Source of the DNA: Bin5 sp034422415
GTDB lineage: Bacteria > Chloroflexota > Anaerolineae > Caldilineales > Caldilineaceae
Length of the DNA stretch: 64,000 bases
Assembly (NCBI GenBank): GCA_965202955.1
Contig: OZ241871.1
Coordinates: 868,001 to 932,000 of the forward strand
Direction: 5' to 3'
The notes beneath the pieces are model-generated. The model was not told the origin of the DNA and ran no database searches. It saw only the letters and a program-made list of their open reading frames with translations. A program made the position numbers and the translations under genes. Shown in pieces: positions 61,614 through 64,000 of the stretch; positions within the stretch are counted from its first letter, which is position 1; the number at the start of each line of letters is the position of its first letter.

Positions 61614-63893
61614 ATGCGGCACAGGGCGCCGACAACGGTCATGACCGCAACACCAACTTCGGCTAAACGGCTGAAGCGCAGCGAAGAAGGACGCAGAGGC
61701 GAACGGCGCGCCCTGGTGGCGGTCGCGGCAGGGGTTGTGGTCGCGCTGGCCGTGGCGGTTGCGGCGCTCCGCCTCTACCGGTTGGACGAGCTCCCGCCCG
61801 GCATAAACCAGGACGAAGGCGCGCACGGCGTGGATGCTCTGCGCGTGCTGCAGGGCGAGCACGCTGTTTTCTTTACGGGGCACGGTGGACGCGAAGGGAT
61901 GGTGGTCTATGCGGTTGCGCTGGCCACCGCGCTGTTTGGCCGCACGCTGCTTGCCACCCACCTGCCGGCCGCCGCGGCCAGCGCGTTGACCGTCTTCGCC
62001 CTCTTCTGGCTGGGCTGGACCCTCTTTGACCGGGAGGAGAGCGGGCAGCCTACGCCGTGGCGCGGCCTGGTAGTCGGCGGGGCGGCCGCGGGCCTGCTGG
62101 CCGTATCCGTCAGCCAGACATTCATCGGGCGGGCGGGGGTCAGGGCCAATTTCCTGCCCCTGTTTCTCTGTCTCTGCCTTGCCCTGCTCTGGTCGGGTTG
62201 GAGGCGGCGAAGTTTTGGGCAGGTCGCGCTGTCAGGCGCGTGCGCCGGGCTGCTGCCGTATACCTATATCCCGGCCCGTTTCCTGCCCTTTCTGTTTCTC
62301 CTCTTCGGTCTGAGCTTTCTGCCTTCTATCGCCCGCGGTCAGGATGGAGGCGGGAGAGGGGAAGGCGACAGCTGGCCGCGCCGCCTGACGCAGCTGCTGT
62401 TGCGCCTGCGCCCCTACCTGCCGATGTGCGGCCTTTTCCTCGGTATCGCCGGGCTGGTGGCCGCTCCGATCGTCCTCCACTTTCTCCTGCATCCCAACCA
62501 TTTTTTCATGCGCAGCGACCAGGTACTGGTCTTCAGCCCCGATCGCAGCCAGGGAGAGCCCCTCGGCGCCTTTTTGGGGAACATCTGGAGACACCTGCTG
62601 GCCTTCGGGTCGCGCGGCGACTGGAGCCTGCGCCACAATGCGCCCGGCCGGCCGATGCTGACGGCATGGGAGATGGTCCTGTTTCTGTTCGGCGCGGGGA
62701 CGGCCATCCGGCGCCGGCAGAGGCCCGCCCACCGTCTGCTGCTTCTCTGGCTTGTCATCCTGTTCCTGCCGGCCGCGCTGGCGATTGAAGGGGTCGATTC
62801 GGCCAGTTTTCTGCGCATGATCGGGGTTGTGCCGGCCGTCTATCTGCTGATTGGGGTCGGTCTGTGGCAGGCCTGCCGACTCTTCAGCGCGCAGGCGCGC
62901 GCGCTGCCGCAAGGCGCGGCTGTTTTCTACGCGCAACGGGCCAGGGGCGTTGCGATCGCGCTGGGCATTGCGGCCGGCGCGGTTGTTGCGGTCCAGGGCG
63001 CGACGACGTATCGCATCTACTTCCAGGAGCTGGCGGCCGGCTCGCGGTACTACAGGGCGTTCCACGGGGAGTGGAAAGGTGTCGCCGCCACGCTGAGCGC
63101 ACTGCCATCCGAGACGGGCACGGTCTATCTGCTGCCCTACAAGCCCCAGGCGAACTTCGGCTTCAGATACCTTTACCAGGGGGCGGCGCCGGCCCTCTTT
63201 GTCGATGCCGAAGCGCTTGACCTGCCGCTCATGGTCGAATCGGAGCTGAGGGCAACTGAAAACATCTCTACTGTAAAAGCATTGGAGTGGAAGGACTCTC
63301 TTGGACGGCTCGATCGCAACCGGTATCTCCTGGGGCTCCTCGACAAGTACGGCCACAAGCGGGGGCGCGACGAGCACCGCAATTTCAGCGTACACAGCTA
63401 CACGGAGGTCGACCTGGAGAGCCCGTGGACGCTCTACGACTCGCTGGAACCGCGTACGGTCCGGTACGACGGCGGTATCGAGCTGCGGGGCGTTGCCCTG
63501 GGCGTGGGGAGAGAGCAGCTGCCGTCGCAGGAGAGGATCACGCTGGCGGAGGACCGTTCGCTGTGGGTGGCTCTGCAGTGGCTGACCCAGCCCGACCTGG
63601 ATGTCGATTACGCAGTTTCTCTGCGGCTGCACGGTCCCGGGGGCGCAAGCCTCTATCAGAGGGACCAGAGGCTCATTCTGGCAAGGCTGGACTACCGGCA
63701 CACGAGCGGCTGGCCGGCGGGAGAGGCGGTCGATACGCTGGTTCGATTTCCCATCCCGTCCGGCCTGGCGGCGGGCGACTACGAGCTGAGGCTGATCGTC
63801 TACAACGCCGAAACCCTGGTGCCGACGGTCGAGATCGGTGTGTGGGCGCCTGAGCTGGTCCTGGCGCAGATAGGGCTGGCGGACCCCCCCTGA
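61614..63893 (+). CDS. GT-C membrane glycosyltransferase (PMT/ArnT-like)
   Basis: A 759-residue integral membrane protein with about 10-12 helices. The first (LVAVAAGVVVALAVAVAALR) is followed by an outside loop with the acidic pair of GT-C enzymes in PPGINQDEGAHGVDALRVLQ. Further helices include LPAAAASALTVFALFWLGW and LLLLWLVILFLPAALAI. From about residue 490 there is an outside soluble domain ending in a beta-sandwich (LRLIVYNAETLVPTVEIGVW). It should move a sugar from a lipid carrier to a protein or glycan outside the membrane. The start is uncertain: ATG at 61614 and at 61641 are both possible and neither has a clear ribosome site. Confidence 0.82.
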   Translation: MRHRAPTTVMTATPTSAKRLKRSEEGRRGERRALVAVAAGVVVALAVAVAALRLYRLDELPPGINQDEGAHGVDALRVLQGEHAVFFTGHGGREGMVVYAVALATALFGRTLLATHLPAAAASALTVFALFWLGWTLFDREESGQPTPWRGLVVGGAAAGLLAVSVSQTFIGRAGVRANFLPLFLCLCLALLWSGWRRRSFGQVALSGACAGLLPYTYIPARFLPFLFLLFGLSFLPSIARGQDGGGRGEGDSWPRRLTQLLLRLRPYLPMCGLFLGIAGLVAAPIVLHFLLHPNHFFMRSDQVLVFSPDRSQGEPLGAFLGNIWRHLLAFGSRGDWSLRHNAPGRPMLTAWEMVLFLFGAGTAIRRRQRPAHRLLLLWLVILFLPAALAIEGVDSASFLRMIGVVPAVYLLIGVGLWQACRLFSAQARALPQGAAVFYAQRARGVAIALGIAAGAVVAVQGATTYRIYFQELAAGSRYYRAFHGEWKGVAATLSALPSETGTVYLLPYKPQANFGFRYLYQGAAPALFVDAEALDLPLMVESELRATENISTVKALEWKDSLGRLDRNRYLLGLLDKYGHKRGRDEHRNFSVHSYTEVDLESPWTLYDSLEPRTVRYDGGIELRGVALGVGREQLPSQERITLAEDRSLWVALQWLTQPDLDVDYAVSLRLHGPGGASLYQRDQRLILARLDYRHTSGWPAGEAVDTLVRFPIPSGLAAGDYELRLIVYNAETLVPTVEIGVWAPELVLAQIGLADPP

Positions 63894-63906
63894 CAGGAGG
63901 GCCGGC

Positions 63907-64000
63907 CTACCACTGCTCGTGCGTGATGTTATGGATGTGGTCTACCGTGTACACATAGGGCTTGTCGATGTCATGGGGCGGCCTGTCGGCGTAGAAGGTG
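63907..64000 (-). CDS. C-terminal end of an unidentified gene
   Basis: An open frame enters from the right edge and ends at a TAG at 63907-63909. The visible 30 residues read TFYADRPPHDIDKPYVYTVD and then HIHNITHEQW. The His/Asp/Tyr-rich end looks protein-like, but no family can be assigned. It converges with the glycosyltransferase gene, 13 bp apart. Confidence 0.5.
   Translation of the reverse strand, partial: TFYADRPPHDIDKPYVYTVDHIHNITHEQW

Noticed and set aside
61328..61642. Minus-strand ORFs between small protein copy 2 and the glycosyltransferase
   Set aside because: They run through the duplicated promoters and show no conserved pattern.

Overview
The window reads as a high-GC bacterial chromosome segment, most probably from a Chloroflexota lineage close to Caldilineaceae. 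This is inferred from gene content and style, not from a marker-gene search: several phytanoyl-CoA dioxygenase (PhyH) genes, a Uma2-family gene cluster with Arg/Asp/Glu repeat tails, a secreted carboxypeptidase with a Thr-Pro linker and a terminal LYLPNVWR tail, secreted sugar-acting proteins with Thr/Pro linkers, and a one-piece F-type ATP synthase operon. No tRNA, rRNA, CRISPR array or complete insertion sequence was seen.

Left part (1-13.4 kb, almost all minus strand). After a truncated lipoprotein gene comes a co-directional run. Read in transcription order it is PhyH2, cyclase, PhyH1, DUF4350 protein, MoxR ATPase, PQQ-type sugar dehydrogenase lipoprotein and FAD oxidoreductase. A CUT1-type sugar ABC importer (permease, Tat/lipoprotein binding protein, permease; no ATPase) follows under its own promoter. 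A divergent DtxR/MntR-like metalloregulator sits under a consensus promoter.

Middle left (13.4-27.3 kb): CcmH-like and TlpA-like cytochrome c maturation proteins, rimO, a methyltransferase, an aldehyde dehydrogenase, a PhyH remnant, an FGGY sugar kinase, the proBA operon, and a 1069-residue membrane-anchored protein with an SH3b module and a glycoside-hydrolase-like domain behind a hairpin-rich leader. An orphan RelB-like antitoxin follows.

Middle (27.5-36.9 kb): the complete ATP synthase operon atpBEFHAGDC with a promoter and an intrinsic terminator, then a Ser/Thr kinase gene divergent from an FHA plus winged-helix regulator. The pair suggests a phosphothreonine signalling switch.

Right middle (37-55 kb): hemW, a HAD phosphatase, coaD, a coiled-coil protein, a second glycoside-hydrolase-like protein, a periplasmic-type binding protein, a branched-chain aminotransferase, an M14 carboxypeptidase, a MoxR/vWA pair, an M20 hydrolase, a YcaQ-like DNA glycosylase, an SLC12-like transporter, an HpcH aldolase and a pheS with no pheT beside it.

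Right end (55-61.5 kb) is an accessory island. Three Uma2-family genes and two copies of a small coiled-coil/membrane protein form a duplicated module whose members differ by whole 21-bp (seven-residue) units. Between two of the Uma2 units lie an IS3 transposase remnant and a visibly AT-richer two-gene operon: an AAA/OLD-like ATPase followed by a small protein with a D-x16-ExK pattern of PD-(D/E)XK nucleases. This pair is the best candidate here for an undescribed defence-type system. A large GT-C membrane glycosyltransferase and the tail of another gene close the window.
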